A stretch of DNA of 64,000 nt, from assembly GCF_004348975.1 (NCBI RefSeq), contig NZ_SMFP01000013.1:23918-87917 (forward strand), written 5' to 3'. The notes under the pieces were generated by a model, which was not told the origin of the DNA, did not search any database, and saw nothing but the letters and a program-made list of their open reading frames with translations. This stretch comes from Antarcticimicrobium sediminis. GTDB taxonomy: Bacteria > Pseudomonadota > Alphaproteobacteria > Rhodobacterales > Rhodobacteraceae. Positions 19,156 to 27,767 of this stretch are shown one piece after another. Position 1 is the first letter of the stretch. Each line of letters starts with the position of its first letter. Made by a program: the position numbers and the translations under genes.

Positions 19156-20075
19156 TGCGAAACGCGCAACAGATTGCAACGGTTGCTGTCGTCGGGCTGG
19201 GCACCATTGGCACTGGCTGGGTGGCGCAATTCGCGGCCGCTGGCCTGACGGTGCGGGCCTTTGATCCAGATGCAGAGCAACGCGCCGCCCTTGAGGCGAC
19301 GGTGTGCGACATGCTGGTCCGCAACGGCCAACCAGAGGCCGCCGAGCATCTGCGACTCAGCCTGCATGATACGCTGGAGGCGGCGGTCGAGGGCGCGGAC
19401 TTTGTGCAGGAAAACGTGCCGGAGCGGCAGGCGATCAAGGCAGATGTGCTGGGTCGGCTCGACCGGGCGCTGCCCGGCAACGTGATCATCGCTACCAGCA
19501 CCTCGGGGCTGATGCTGAGCGATTTTCAGGACGCGCTTACCGCACCCGCGCGTTTGGTGGTCGGCCACCCGTTTCACCCGGTGCAGCTTATGCCGTTGGT
19601 CGAGGTGGTGCCGGGCCGCCGCACGGCAGTTGAAACGGTGACGATTGCCGAGGCGTTTTATACCCGCATCGGCAAGGTGGCCGTGCGGCTGGAGAAAGAG
19701 GCCCCCGGCCATCTGGTCAACCGATTGCAGGCGGCGCTTTGGCGCGAGGCGGTGGCCTGTGTCGAGGACGGGATCGCTTCGGTCGCGCAGGTTGATGCCG
19801 CTGTAGTCAACTGCCTTGGACCGCGCTGGTCGGTGGTGGGGCCGCATATGGCCTTTCATCTGGGCGGCGGCAAGGGCGGGCTGCGGCATTTTATCGACCA
19901 GCTCGGCCCCGGCATTCAGACCCGTTGGGAGGGCTTCCGCACCCCTGATCTGGCGGCGATGACCGAAGCCCTTGTGTGCGGCGTCGAAGATGAGGCCGCT
20001 GGCCGCGACATCGACACGCTGCAACAAGAGCGCGATCGCAAGCTGGCGGCGCTGCTGGCACACCGGGCGGGGTAG
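19155..20075 (+). CDS. 3-hydroxyacyl-CoA-dehydrogenase-fold enzyme, L-carnitine dehydrogenase-like
   Basis: A 306-residue NAD-dependent beta-hydroxyacid dehydrogenase. The Rossmann motif GLGTIGTGW is near residue 14. ATSTSGLMLSDFQ and the catalytic HPFHPVQLMPLVEVV segment are near residues 113-153, and HLGGGKGGLRHF is near residue 236. These blocks follow L-carnitine dehydrogenase (CdhA) more closely than FadB-type enzymes. ATG at 19155 is chosen over GTG 19152 for the AAGGA spacing. With BKACE and a CdhR-like regulator adjacent, the set recalls the carnitine-to-betaine route. Other 3-hydroxy acids are possible. Confidence 0.85.
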   Translation: MRNAQQIATVAVVGLGTIGTGWVAQFAAAGLTVRAFDPDAEQRAALEATVCDMLVRNGQPEAAEHLRLSLHDTLEAAVEGADFVQENVPERQAIKADVLGRLDRALPGNVIIATSTSGLMLSDFQDALTAPARLVVGHPFHPVQLMPLVEVVPGRRTAVETVTIAEAFYTRIGKVAVRLEKEAPGHLVNRLQAALWREAVACVEDGIASVAQVDAAVVNCLGPRWSVVGPHMAFHLGGGKGGLRHFIDQLGPGIQTRWEGFRTPDLAAMTEALVCGVEDEAAGRDIDTLQQERDRKLAALLAHRAG

Positions 20076-20095
20076 CCCTCCCCGGCGGGGCACTC

Positions 20096-21073
20096 TTATA
20101 TTGACCCCGGCGTTGCACTCGCCTCTTTACGCCGCGCATCGCTCGGCGAGATGCCATAGGCCTGCCGGAAAGCGCGGGAGAAATAGGCGTTGTTGGGAAA
20201 GCCCGTCGCCAGCCCCACCTCGATGATGGGCAGCGCGGTCTGGCGCAGCAAATCCGCCGCCTTGGCCAGCCGCAAGTGGCGATAGAACTGCATCGCCGAT
20301 TGCCCCAGATGCCCCCGGCACAGCCGTTCAAGTTGTCGCGCGCCGATGCCGGACAATCGCGCCAACTGCGCCAGCGTCATCGGGTCAGCGATATGCGCCT
20401 CCATCAGCCCGATCATCGCCACCAGCGCCGGGTGATGCACATCATACCGCGCGGTGGCATCCAGCCGCTGCGGGTCTTCGGCCGGGCGCAGGCCGGTATG
20501 AATGAACCAATCGCTGATCTCACGCGCCAAGGCCGCGCCCTGTTCTGCCGCGATCAGCGCATGCATCATGTCAAGCGGGGCCGAGCCACCGGCGCAGGTG
20601 AACCGGTCCCGGTCGATGACGAACAACCGACGCTCCATCATGGCCTCGGGCGCGCGGGCCTGAAGCGCATCAAAATGCTGCCAGTGAACGGTAAAGCGGC
20701 GGTTCTCCAACACCCCGGCTTCTTGCAGGATCGCCGCGCCGCCAGAGATCCCGCCCAGCGGCACCCCGCGCGCCGCCAGCCGGTGCAGAAATCCGCGCAC
20801 CCCGACATCGCAAAATGCCAGCGGATCGCCCCCGGCGACAACGAAGACCATGTCGAAATCGGTGCCGGCCTCGCTGAGCGGCACGGTGTCAAAGGCACAG
20901 CCGACCGAGGCCCGCGCCTGGGTCGCGCCAGTGGAGAGAAACACCAGTTCATAAAGCGCACGACCGGCGAGCAGATTCGCCGCGCGCAACGGCTCGACCG
21001 CAGCGGCGGCAGACATGAGCGCATAGCCTTCGATCAGCAGGAAAGCGATGCGTTTGGGGCGACTGCGGGGCAT
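20096..21073 (-). CDS. GlxA family (DJ-1/PfpI plus AraC HTH) regulator, CdhR-like
   Basis: A 325-residue regulator. The N-terminal GATase1-like domain covers about residues 8-180 and the C-terminal AraC HTH about residues 210-320 (MTLAQLARLSGIGARQLERL, then PIIEVGLATGFPNNAYFSRAF). The nucleophile elbow reads GISGGAAI, without cysteine, as is usual for regulatory rather than enzymatic members. CdhR and GbdR, which control carnitine and betaine catabolism, share this architecture. It converges on the CDH-like gene and diverges from soxB, fitting control of either. Confidence 0.9.
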   Translation of the reverse strand: MPRSRPKRIAFLLIEGYALMSAAAAVEPLRAANLLAGRALYELVFLSTGATQARASVGCAFDTVPLSEAGTDFDMVFVVAGGDPLAFCDVGVRGFLHRLAARGVPLGGISGGAAILQEAGVLENRRFTVHWQHFDALQARAPEAMMERRLFVIDRDRFTCAGGSAPLDMMHALIAAEQGAALAREISDWFIHTGLRPAEDPQRLDATARYDVHHPALVAMIGLMEAHIADPMTLAQLARLSGIGARQLERLCRGHLGQSAMQFYRHLRLAKAADLLRQTALPIIEVGLATGFPNNAYFSRAFRQAYGISPSDARRKEASATPGSI

Positions 21074-21113
21074 GGTGATTCCGTGCGGGATGTCCGGTAA
21101 TGTATAACTTATG

Positions 21114-21125
21114 TCCTGATCAGGA
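21114..21125. promoter_or_regulatory. 12-bp perfect palindrome between glxA-type gene and soxB
   Basis: TCCTGATCAGGA is a perfect palindrome 41 bp upstream of the regulator start and 51 bp upstream of soxB. Its position in a 103-bp divergent spacer suggests an operator. AraC-type proteins often prefer direct repeats, so another dimeric factor may bind. Confidence 0.4.
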
Positions 21126-21176
21126 AATCACCATCCCACCAGTTCATGGCATCTTCCTCCCAAAGGAACCGGCCAG

Positions 21177-22442
21177 ATGAAAGGGGTGCTGATGCGCTTT
21201 TCCGGCTTTCGCGTCTTTAAAGAGGCCCTGAGCGGCCACAAGGGCTGGGCGCCGTTATGGCGCAACCCTGATCCGCAGCCCGAGTATGATTATGTCATCG
21301 TGGGCGGCGGCGGTCATGGGCTGGCCACTGCCTATTATCTGGCGACCACCTTTCGCAAATCGCGGATCGCGCTGCTGGAGCGTGGCTGGCTGGGCCAAGG
21401 TAATATCGGGCGCAACACCACGATCATCCGCTCGAACTATCTGCTGCCGGGCAACGAGCCTTTTTATGAGTTTTCGATGAAACTGTGGGAGGGGATGGAA
21501 CAGGCCTTCAATTTCAACGCGATGGTCAGCCAGCGTGGCATTTTGAACCTGATCCATACGGACGGACAGCGCGATGCCTATCGGCGGCGCGGCAATGCCA
21601 TGCTGCTGGCCGGGGCGGACGCGGAACTGCTGGATGTGGCGCAGGTGCGCGAGATGGCGCCGTTCCTGAACTTCGACAACGCGCGCTTTCCGATCAAGGG
21701 CGGATTGATGCAGCGCCGGGCCGGGACCGCACGGCATGATGGCGTTGCTTGGGGCTATGCCCGTGGTGCCGATCTGGCCGGCGTCGACCTGATCCAGAAC
21801 TGCGAGGTCACCGGTTTTCGCATCGAGGAGGGTCGAGTCCGGGGGGTCGAGACCTCGCGCGGGTCTATCGGCGCGCAGAAGGTGGGTGTGGCCGTCGCGG
21901 GCAATTCCAGTCGGGTTATGGCGCTGGCGGGGATGCGCCTGCCCATTGAGAGCCATGCGTTGCAGGCCTTTGTTTCCGAGGGGCTGAAGCCCACGATTCC
22001 GGGCGTCATTACCTTTGGGGCCGGGCATTTCTATGTCAGCCAATCCGACAAGGGCGGGCTGGTCTTCGGTGGGGATATCGAGGGCTATAATTCCTATGCG
22101 CAGCGCGGCAACCTGCCTACGGTCGAGGACGTGGCCGAGGGCGGCATGGCCCTGATGCCGATGATCGGACGGGCGCGGCTGCTGCGCTCGTGGGGCGGCC
22201 TGATGGACATGTCGATGGATGGTTCTCCGATCATCGACAAGACCCCGATCGAGGGGCTGATGCTGAACGCCGGCTGGTGCTATGGCGGATTCAAGGCGAC
22301 GCCGGCTTCGGGCTATTGCTTTGCCCATCTTCTGGCCACCGATACCCCGCATCCGACCGCCCGTGCGCTGCGGCTTGACCGCTTTGCCCGGGGGTATGTC
22401 ATCGATGAAAAGGGTGTCGGCGCGACACCTAACCTGCACTGA
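21177..22442 (+). CDS. soxB: Sarcosine oxidase subunit beta family
   Basis: A 421-residue FAD-dependent amine oxidase subunit. In heterotetrameric sarcosine oxidase it carries the substrate site and covalent FMN. The dinucleotide-binding motif VIVGGGGHGLATAYYLA is at about residues 39-55. GNIGRNTTIIRSNY is near residue 75, and TARHDG near residue 183 contains the likely FMN-linking histidine. The start at 21177 follows AAAGGAA. It is the first of four soxBDAG genes. A later Met at 21192 is a possible alternative start. Confidence 0.93.
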   Translation: MKGVLMRFSGFRVFKEALSGHKGWAPLWRNPDPQPEYDYVIVGGGGHGLATAYYLATTFRKSRIALLERGWLGQGNIGRNTTIIRSNYLLPGNEPFYEFSMKLWEGMEQAFNFNAMVSQRGILNLIHTDGQRDAYRRRGNAMLLAGADAELLDVAQVREMAPFLNFDNARFPIKGGLMQRRAGTARHDGVAWGYARGADLAGVDLIQNCEVTGFRIEEGRVRGVETSRGSIGAQKVGVAVAGNSSRVMALAGMRLPIESHALQAFVSEGLKPTIPGVITFGAGHFYVSQSDKGGLVFGGDIEGYNSYAQRGNLPTVEDVAEGGMALMPMIGRARLLRSWGGLMDMSMDGSPIIDKTPIEGLMLNAGWCYGGFKATPASGYCFAHLLATDTPHPTARALRLDRFARGYVIDEKGVGATPNLH

Positions 22443-22451
22443 GGCTTTGAT

Positions 22452-22742
22452 ATGCTGATCCCGCATCCCCTTCTTGGCCTGCGCGACGCGCAGGAATTCG
22501 TCTATCTCGGCGACGCATCGCTTTTGAACCGGCCCGACGGCATGGCCGAGGGGGCCGCTGAGGCTTTTGGCGACTATGTTTACTTGCGCGACAACCCGGC
22601 GGGCGTACATCGCGAATTGTGGTTCCACGAACAGGGCGACCGCTCTTGGTTGGTCGTGACACGTGACACCACCACCCATGAAATCCTCGGGGCGGAATTG
22701 GCCCGTGATGTGGCGCTGGCCGCGAAAGGGGGCGCAGCATGA
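22452..22742 (+). CDS. soxD: Sarcosine oxidase subunit delta family, zinc ligands absent
   Basis: A 96-residue delta subunit that packs against the alpha/beta core. Family landmarks are present: DAQEF near residue 16, YVYLRDNPAGVHRELWFH near residue 45 and TTTHEILGAEL near residue 75. The usual CPxCG and HGC zinc ligands are replaced here by HPLLG and QGD, and the protein has no cysteine at all. It lies between soxB and soxA and its stop overlaps the soxA start (ATGA). It may keep only a structural role, or the complex may act on a different N-methyl amine. Confidence 0.85.
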   Translation: MLIPHPLLGLRDAQEFVYLGDASLLNRPDGMAEGAAEAFGDYVYLRDNPAGVHRELWFHEQGDRSWLVVTRDTTTHEILGAELARDVALAAKGGAA

Positions 22743-25672
22743 CCCGGTTGAACGGCGGTCTGATCGACCGCAGCCAGACACTGTCCTTCAGCTTTGACGG
22801 CAAAAGCTATCGCGGCCATCCGGGCGATACGCTGGCCTCGGCGCTATTGGCGAATGATCAGCGATTGGTCGGGCGCAGCTTCAAGTACCACCGCCCGCGC
22901 GGGGTGATCTCGGCCGGGTCCGAAGAACCCAACGCGCTGGTCGAACTACGCAATGGAGCACGGCAAGAGCCCAACACCCGCGCCACGGTGACTGAGCTGT
23001 TTGAGGGGCTGGTGGCCAACAGCCAGAACCACATGGGGCGGCTTGAGTTCGATCTTCTGGCGGTCAATGACTGGCTTGCGCCGTTCTTTGCCGCAGGCTT
23101 TTACTACAAGACCTTCATGTGGCCGAAAGCTTTTTGGGAAAAGCTGTATGAGCCGGCGATCCGGCGCGCGGCGGGGCTGGGCAGCCTGTCTCTGCAGCCG
23201 GACCCGGACGCCTATGACAAGGGGTTCCTGCATTGTGACCTGTTGGTGATCGGGGGCGGGGCCGCCGGTCTGGCAGCGGCCCTGACGGCGGCCCGTTCGG
23301 GGGCACAGGTTATTCTGGTGGATGAAGATTTTCGCCTTGGCGGACGGCTTCTGGCGGAAAGCCATGCCCTGAACGATGCCCCCGCCGTTGGCTGGATCGC
23401 GGGCGTCGAGGCGGAATTCGCCACTCTGCCCAATCTGCGCGTGATGCGGCGCACCACCGTTTTCGGTGCCTATGATCATGGAATCTTTGGTGCGGTGGAG
23501 CGGGTCAGCGACCATCTTGCCACCCCCGGCAAGCGGGTGCGCCAGACACTGTGGCGGATCACCACGAAACACAGCATTTTGGCGGCGGGCGCGACCGAGC
23601 GGCACATTCCCTTTGCCAACAATGATCGCCCCGGCGTGATGCTGGCGGGCGCGATGCGTGCTTATGCCAACCGCTGGGCGGTGAGCGCGGCGCAGCGCGT
23701 GGCGATCTTTACCAACAATAACGACGGCCACCGCACCGCCTGCGACTTGGTCGCAAAGGGCGTCGATATCGCAGGCGTGATAGACACCCGCAGCGATGCA
23801 AAAAGCCTTGGCGCCTACCCGCTTTATGCTGGGGCGGTGGTGAGCAATTCGCGGGGCCGGCTTGGCCTGCGCAAGATCGAGGTAACCCGCAACGGCCAGA
23901 CCCAGTGGCTCAGCTGCGGCGCGCTGGGGGTGTCGGGCGGCTGGAACCCGAATGTGCATCTGTCGTCGCACCATCGTGGTCGCCCGGTGTGGAGTGAGGC
24001 ATTGCAGGCCTTCGTGCCCGGCATTGGCGGCCCTCCGGGGTTGAGCGTGGCGGGGGCCGCTTTGGGACAGGGCAGTACGCAGGCCGCGTTGATCTCTGGC
24101 GCCGAAGCCGCGCGTGACGCGCTGGTGGACCTTGGCATCCCCGCGACACTGCCCGTGCTGCCACATGCAGAGGACGCGCCGCAGACCCTGCAATCCTATT
24201 GGCATGTACCAGGTAAACCCCGCGCCTGGGTCGATTTCCAGAACGACGTGACCGTCAAGGACATCACGCTGGCGCATCAGGAAAACATGCGGCCGGTGGA
24301 GCATCTGAAACGCTGGACCACGCTGGGCATGGCCACGGATCAGGGCAAGACCGCCAATGTCACCGCGCTGGCGGTGATGGCCGAGCTGACCGGCAAGTCC
24401 ATCCCCGAGACCGGCACCACAATGTTCCGTCCGCCCTACACCGGCGTGTCTCTGTCCGTTCTGGGCGGCGGCGACAGCGGTGAAGATTTCCGTCCGCGCC
24501 GGTTGACCCCAACCCATGACTGGGCAGCGGCGCAGGGTGCGGTCTTTGTCGAGGCCGGTCCGTGGATGCGGGCACAATACTATCCACGGGCGGGTGAAAC
24601 CCACTGGCGCCAAAGCGTTGATCGCGAGGTTCTGGCGACCCGTGCCGGCGTGGGCCTGTGTGATGTGACTACCTTAGGCAAGGTCGATGTGCAGGGGGCG
24701 GATGCGGGAGAATTCCTCAACCGCATCTATGCCAACGGCATGAAAACGCTGCAGGTCGGCCGGGTGCGCTATGGGCTGATGCTGCGTGAGGATGGCTTTG
24801 CCTATGATGACGGCACCTGCGCGCGGCTGGGGGAGGATCATTATGTGGTGACCACAACCACCGCGCAGGCCGGAGCGATTTATCGCCATTTGGAGTTCGC
24901 GCGGCAATGCCTTTGGCCCGAGCTGGAGGTGCATCTGATCTCCACCACCGACGCCTGGGCGCAGATCGCGGTGGCCGGGCCAAAATCGCGGGCCCTGTTG
25001 GAGCAGGTGGTGGACGATTTCGATCTGTCAAACGCGGGTTTTCCCTTTATGGCCTGTGCCGGGCTGACCGTCTGCAACGGGCTTCGTGCAAGGCTGTTCC
25101 GGATCTCCTTTTCCGGGGAACTGGCCTATGAAATCGCGGTCCCGGCACGCTATGGCACTGCGCTGATGGCGCGGCTGGTCGCGCTTGGCAAAGATCTGGG
25201 CGCGACCCCCTACGGGACCGAGGCGCTCGGCGTGCTCAGGATCGAAAAGGGCCACGCGGCGGGCAATGAGCTGAACGGCCAGACCACGGCGCAGATGCTG
25301 GGAATGGGGCGCATGGTGTCGACCAAGAAGGATTCAGTCGGCGCGGTGATGTCGCGGCGCGAAGGGCTGGTGGGCGAGACCCGGGTGCTGGTAGGCTTGC
25401 AACCGCTGGACCCCAGTCTGCCGGTGGTGGCGGGCGCGCATCTTTTTGCCGAAGGGGCGGCGCCAAAGACCGAAACCGATCAGGGCTGGATCACCTCTGC
25501 CTGTTTCTCGCCGCATGTCGGCTCTGCCATCGGTCTGGGATTTCTTGCCGATGGCGCCGCCCGGATCGGAGAGGTGGTGGTTGCCGCCAATCCGCTGGAA
25601 CGCCAGAGCGTGAAACTGCGGGTGGTACCGCCCCATTTCGTCGATCCCGAAGGAGGACGTCTGCGTGTCTGA
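22739..25672 (+). CDS. soxA: Sarcosine oxidase subunit alpha family
   Basis: A 977-residue subunit. The N-terminal ferredoxin-like segment is SFDGKSYRGHPGDTLASALL near residues 19-38. An NAD-binding Rossmann motif VIGGGAAGLAAALTAARSG lies near residue 170. The C-terminal half (about residues 590-970) is the aminomethyltransferase/GcvT-like folate-binding domain, with EALGVLRIEKGHAAGNEL near residue 825. It channels formaldehyde to tetrahydrofolate. Length and domain order are normal for the family. It is coupled to soxD upstream and soxG downstream. Confidence 0.94.
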   Translation: MTRLNGGLIDRSQTLSFSFDGKSYRGHPGDTLASALLANDQRLVGRSFKYHRPRGVISAGSEEPNALVELRNGARQEPNTRATVTELFEGLVANSQNHMGRLEFDLLAVNDWLAPFFAAGFYYKTFMWPKAFWEKLYEPAIRRAAGLGSLSLQPDPDAYDKGFLHCDLLVIGGGAAGLAAALTAARSGAQVILVDEDFRLGGRLLAESHALNDAPAVGWIAGVEAEFATLPNLRVMRRTTVFGAYDHGIFGAVERVSDHLATPGKRVRQTLWRITTKHSILAAGATERHIPFANNDRPGVMLAGAMRAYANRWAVSAAQRVAIFTNNNDGHRTACDLVAKGVDIAGVIDTRSDAKSLGAYPLYAGAVVSNSRGRLGLRKIEVTRNGQTQWLSCGALGVSGGWNPNVHLSSHHRGRPVWSEALQAFVPGIGGPPGLSVAGAALGQGSTQAALISGAEAARDALVDLGIPATLPVLPHAEDAPQTLQSYWHVPGKPRAWVDFQNDVTVKDITLAHQENMRPVEHLKRWTTLGMATDQGKTANVTALAVMAELTGKSIPETGTTMFRPPYTGVSLSVLGGGDSGEDFRPRRLTPTHDWAAAQGAVFVEAGPWMRAQYYPRAGETHWRQSVDREVLATRAGVGLCDVTTLGKVDVQGADAGEFLNRIYANGMKTLQVGRVRYGLMLREDGFAYDDGTCARLGEDHYVVTTTTAQAGAIYRHLEFARQCLWPELEVHLISTTDAWAQIAVAGPKSRALLEQVVDDFDLSNAGFPFMACAGLTVCNGLRARLFRISFSGELAYEIAVPARYGTALMARLVALGKDLGATPYGTEALGVLRIEKGHAAGNELNGQTTAQMLGMGRMVSTKKDSVGAVMSRREGLVGETRVLVGLQPLDPSLPVVAGAHLFAEGAAPKTETDQGWITSACFSPHVGSAIGLGFLADGAARIGEVVVAANPLERQSVKLRVVPPHFVDPEGGRLRV

Positions 25673-26234
25673 CCTGAAACCGATCACCGCCTTGGGCGGT
25701 GCCGTGTCTCGTGCGCAAAGCTTTGGCGCGCTGAGCATTGTGGAAAATAGCGGGCTGGCTCTGGCCTCTCTGGCGCTGCGTGACGGTATGACGCCGCCAA
25801 TACCGATGGGTTTGACCCTGCCCGGACCGGGCGGTTGGACAACCGGCGGTGACGTCGCCGCGTTCTGGACCGGCCCCGGTCAGTGGATGATCGAGGCGGA
25901 GGGGAAAGCGGAAGAGGATTTTGCGGCGGCCCTCGCGGCGCAGGTGCCGGGCGGTTTCGTCACCGAACAAACCGACGGCTGGGTCGCTTTTGAAATCTCT
26001 TCTGCCGCTGGCGAGGGGCCAATCCGGCGGCTGATGGAAAAGGTCGTCAATGTGGATGTGGCAGGGTTTGCTCCCGGATGCGCGACCCGGACCGGTCTTG
26101 AACACATGAGCGTGTTCCTGATCCGCCGGGCCGAAGATCGCCTTGCGATTATCGGAATGCGTACGCTGGCAGCGTCGCTCTGGCATGCGCTCGAAACCGC
26201 CGCGACGCGTTTGCAGGATCATCCGGCAGCCTGA
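25665..26234 (+). CDS. soxG: Sarcosine oxidase subunit gamma family
   Basis: A 189-residue gamma subunit related to the folate-binding YgfZ/GcvT fold, without its own cofactor in known complexes. GPGGWTTGGDVAAFWTGPGQW spans about residues 45-65. It starts with GTG at 25665, 8 bases after AAGGAGG and overlapping the soxA stop by 8 bp. It ends the soxBDAG operon just before a hairpin. Confidence 0.9.
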   Translation: MSDLKPITALGGAVSRAQSFGALSIVENSGLALASLALRDGMTPPIPMGLTLPGPGGWTTGGDVAAFWTGPGQWMIEAEGKAEEDFAAALAAQVPGGFVTEQTDGWVAFEISSAAGEGPIRRLMEKVVNVDVAGFAPGCATRTGLEHMSVFLIRRAEDRLAIIGMRTLAASLWHALETAATRLQDHPAA

Positions 26235-26254
26235 CCGATGCCGATGGCCCGCTT

Positions 26255-26283
26255 CCGGGGCGGATGAAAACCGCCCGCCCCGG
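26255..26283. terminator. Hairpin terminator after soxG
   Basis: CCGGGGCGG and CCGCCCCGG are perfect 9-bp complements around an 11-base loop. They sit between the convergent soxG and RidA genes. A clear U-tract is lacking, as is common in high-GC genomes. Confidence 0.65.
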
Positions 26284-26291
26284 CGAGGAGA

Positions 26292-26645
26292 TCAGCGCGC
26301 GGCGATCACCTGAATCTCGACGGCGAAATCGGGGCTGGCCAGACGCGCCTCGACGCAGGCGCGGCAGGGCGTGTGCCCCTCGGGCACCCAGGCATCCCAG
26401 ACCGCATTCATCTCGGCAAAGCCGGCCATGTCGGTCAGATATATGGTTGCGCTCAGGATCCGGGTCTTGTCGCTTCCTGCCGCGGCGAGCAGCGTGTCGA
26501 TCTGGCCAAGAATATCCTGCGTCTGTTCCGCAACCGAGCCGCCCGGCGCGCCTTGGGCGACCTGACCGGCAGTATAGATGGTGTCGCCGTGGACGACCAT
26601 CTGGCTCATCCGGGCACCAACTTCGTGACGTTTGATTTCCGACAT
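26292..26645 (-). CDS. RidA family protein
   Basis: A 117-residue YjgF/YER057c/UK114 family member, acting as an enamine/imine deaminase or as a detoxifier of reactive 2-aminoacrylate-type products. TIYTAGQVAQG is near residue 23 and the active-site region TPCRACVEARLASPDFAVEIQ near residue 91. Its arginine corresponds to the substrate-binding Arg of RidA. It lies beside amine-oxidising soxBDAG, where imine intermediates are made, so a quenching role fits (inference). Confidence 0.88.
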   Translation of the reverse strand: MSEIKRHEVGARMSQMVVHGDTIYTAGQVAQGAPGGSVAEQTQDILGQIDTLLAAAGSDKTRILSATIYLTDMAGFAEMNAVWDAWVPEGHTPCRACVEARLASPDFAVEIQVIAAR

Positions 26646-26767
26646 TTGAAACCTCCTTTTCGGGAATGGGGCCGTGTGCTGTCACGGCGGGTCAATCAGA
26701 GCCCGATCCCTCTGATCCCGGTCTCGATAGCGACAGGTCGGGCATAATTCCATGGTGAAGATGACCC

Positions 26768-27517
26768 TCAGAGCATTTGCGATATGTCTCGGGCCGTCTG
26801 GCAAACCCGCGCGATCAGGTCGGGGTCCGGCTTCAGTTGCAGCTCATGGCCAGAGAGGTTGATTGCAGCGATTACATCCCCATGTCGCGACAGGATCGGG
26901 GCCGCGATGGAAAAGGTGCCGGTGGCCAAATGCGATCGCTGGGCCACGTAGCCACGCGCGCGGTCCTTGACCAGCAGCGCCTTGAGCTGCGACAGCGAGG
27001 CCGGGGCCGCCGCGATCAGCGGGGCAAAGACATATCCGGCAAAGCGCCGCTCCAGATCCTCGGCGCTGAGCCCGCTCAGCAACACCCGGCCCATGGTGGT
27101 GGAAAAGGCCGGCAGCCGCGAGCCCACGGGCACATTGGACACCATCGTGCGATCAGAAATCGCGCGATAAACATAGACGACTTCGACGCCATCCAGAACC
27201 GAGACATGGACGGTAAAGCCGGTATCGTTGCGCAGCTGGTCGGCGGGCTGTCGCGCGATGTCATAGACATCAAGCGAGCGGACATAGCGATACCCCATAT
27301 CCATGACCCGAGGCGCCAACCGATAGCTGTTGTCGTGTCGGGCCAGATAGCCCTCCTGCTCCAGCGTGATGACGAACCGATAGGCGGCAGAGCTGGTAAC
27401 GCCGATCGCGGCGGCGATCTCGCTCAGTGTCATCTCCGGGTGGCGATGGTCGAAACATTCAAGAATGCGCAGGCCACGCACCAGGGAATTTGACCGGTAA
27501 CCGGGGTCTTTTGCCAT
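26768..27517 (-). CDS. IclR family transcriptional regulator
   Basis: A 249-residue regulator with an N-terminal winged HTH (TLSEIAAAIGVTSSAAYRFV) near residues 30-49 and an IclR effector domain over residues 80-245 (SRLPAFSTTMGRVLL). The start MAKDPGYRSNS at 27517 follows AGAGGAG. A 46-residue upstream extension is arginine-rich and unlikely. It diverges from the second TAXI receptor across a 250-bp spacer that holds a clear promoter and inverted repeat, so it probably controls that transport operon. Confidence 0.9.
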   Translation of the reverse strand: MAKDPGYRSNSLVRGLRILECFDHRHPEMTLSEIAAAIGVTSSAAYRFVITLEQEGYLARHDNSYRLAPRVMDMGYRYVRSLDVYDIARQPADQLRNDTGFTVHVSVLDGVEVVYVYRAISDRTMVSNVPVGSRLPAFSTTMGRVLLSGLSAEDLERRFAGYVFAPLIAAAPASLSQLKALLVKDRARGYVAQRSHLATGTFSIAAPILSRHGDVIAAINLSGHELQLKPDPDLIARVCQTARDISQML

Positions 27518-27646
27518 TCGGCTCCTCTTTCTGCTCCTTGGGCTGCGTGGGTCGCGCGCGGCGCAGACGGCACGTTCAACAGCTGCGGAGTCTTGCCTGA
27601 ACTTCAATCGAACAGGGGGCAATCGCTGAACCCCGTCACATAACAT

Positions 27647-27697
27647 TTTTTGCATTTAAAAACTAATATTGACATGCAAAAACGGAGCGTCAAGATA
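27647..27697 (+). promoter_or_regulatory. Sigma-70 promoter with overlapping operator for TAXI operon 2
   Basis: TTGACA (27669-27674), a 17-bp spacer and AAGATA (27692-27697) form a good vegetative promoter 70 bp before the receptor gene. A 9-bp inverted repeat, TTTTTGCAT (27647-27655) and ATGCAAAAA (27674-27682), abuts and partly covers the -35 box. This is the expected layout for a repressor site, presumably for the divergent IclR protein. Confidence 0.6.
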
Positions 27698-27767
27698 TCT
27701 TGCATCCGACCCTTTGCCCGACGCGTTCCGGGCCGGGGGCGTTAACTGTGGATAAGGAGTAGCATTT

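Noticed and set aside
17380..19179. 599-codon open frame on the minus strand
   Set aside because: Mirror image of the TRAP permease on the plus strand. It is Gln/Arg/His-rich, without family likeness, as expected for the antisense of a hydrophobic gene in high-GC DNA.
22946..24613. 555-codon open frame on the minus strand
   Set aside because: Antisense shadow of soxA, low-complexity and Arg/Gly/His-rich.
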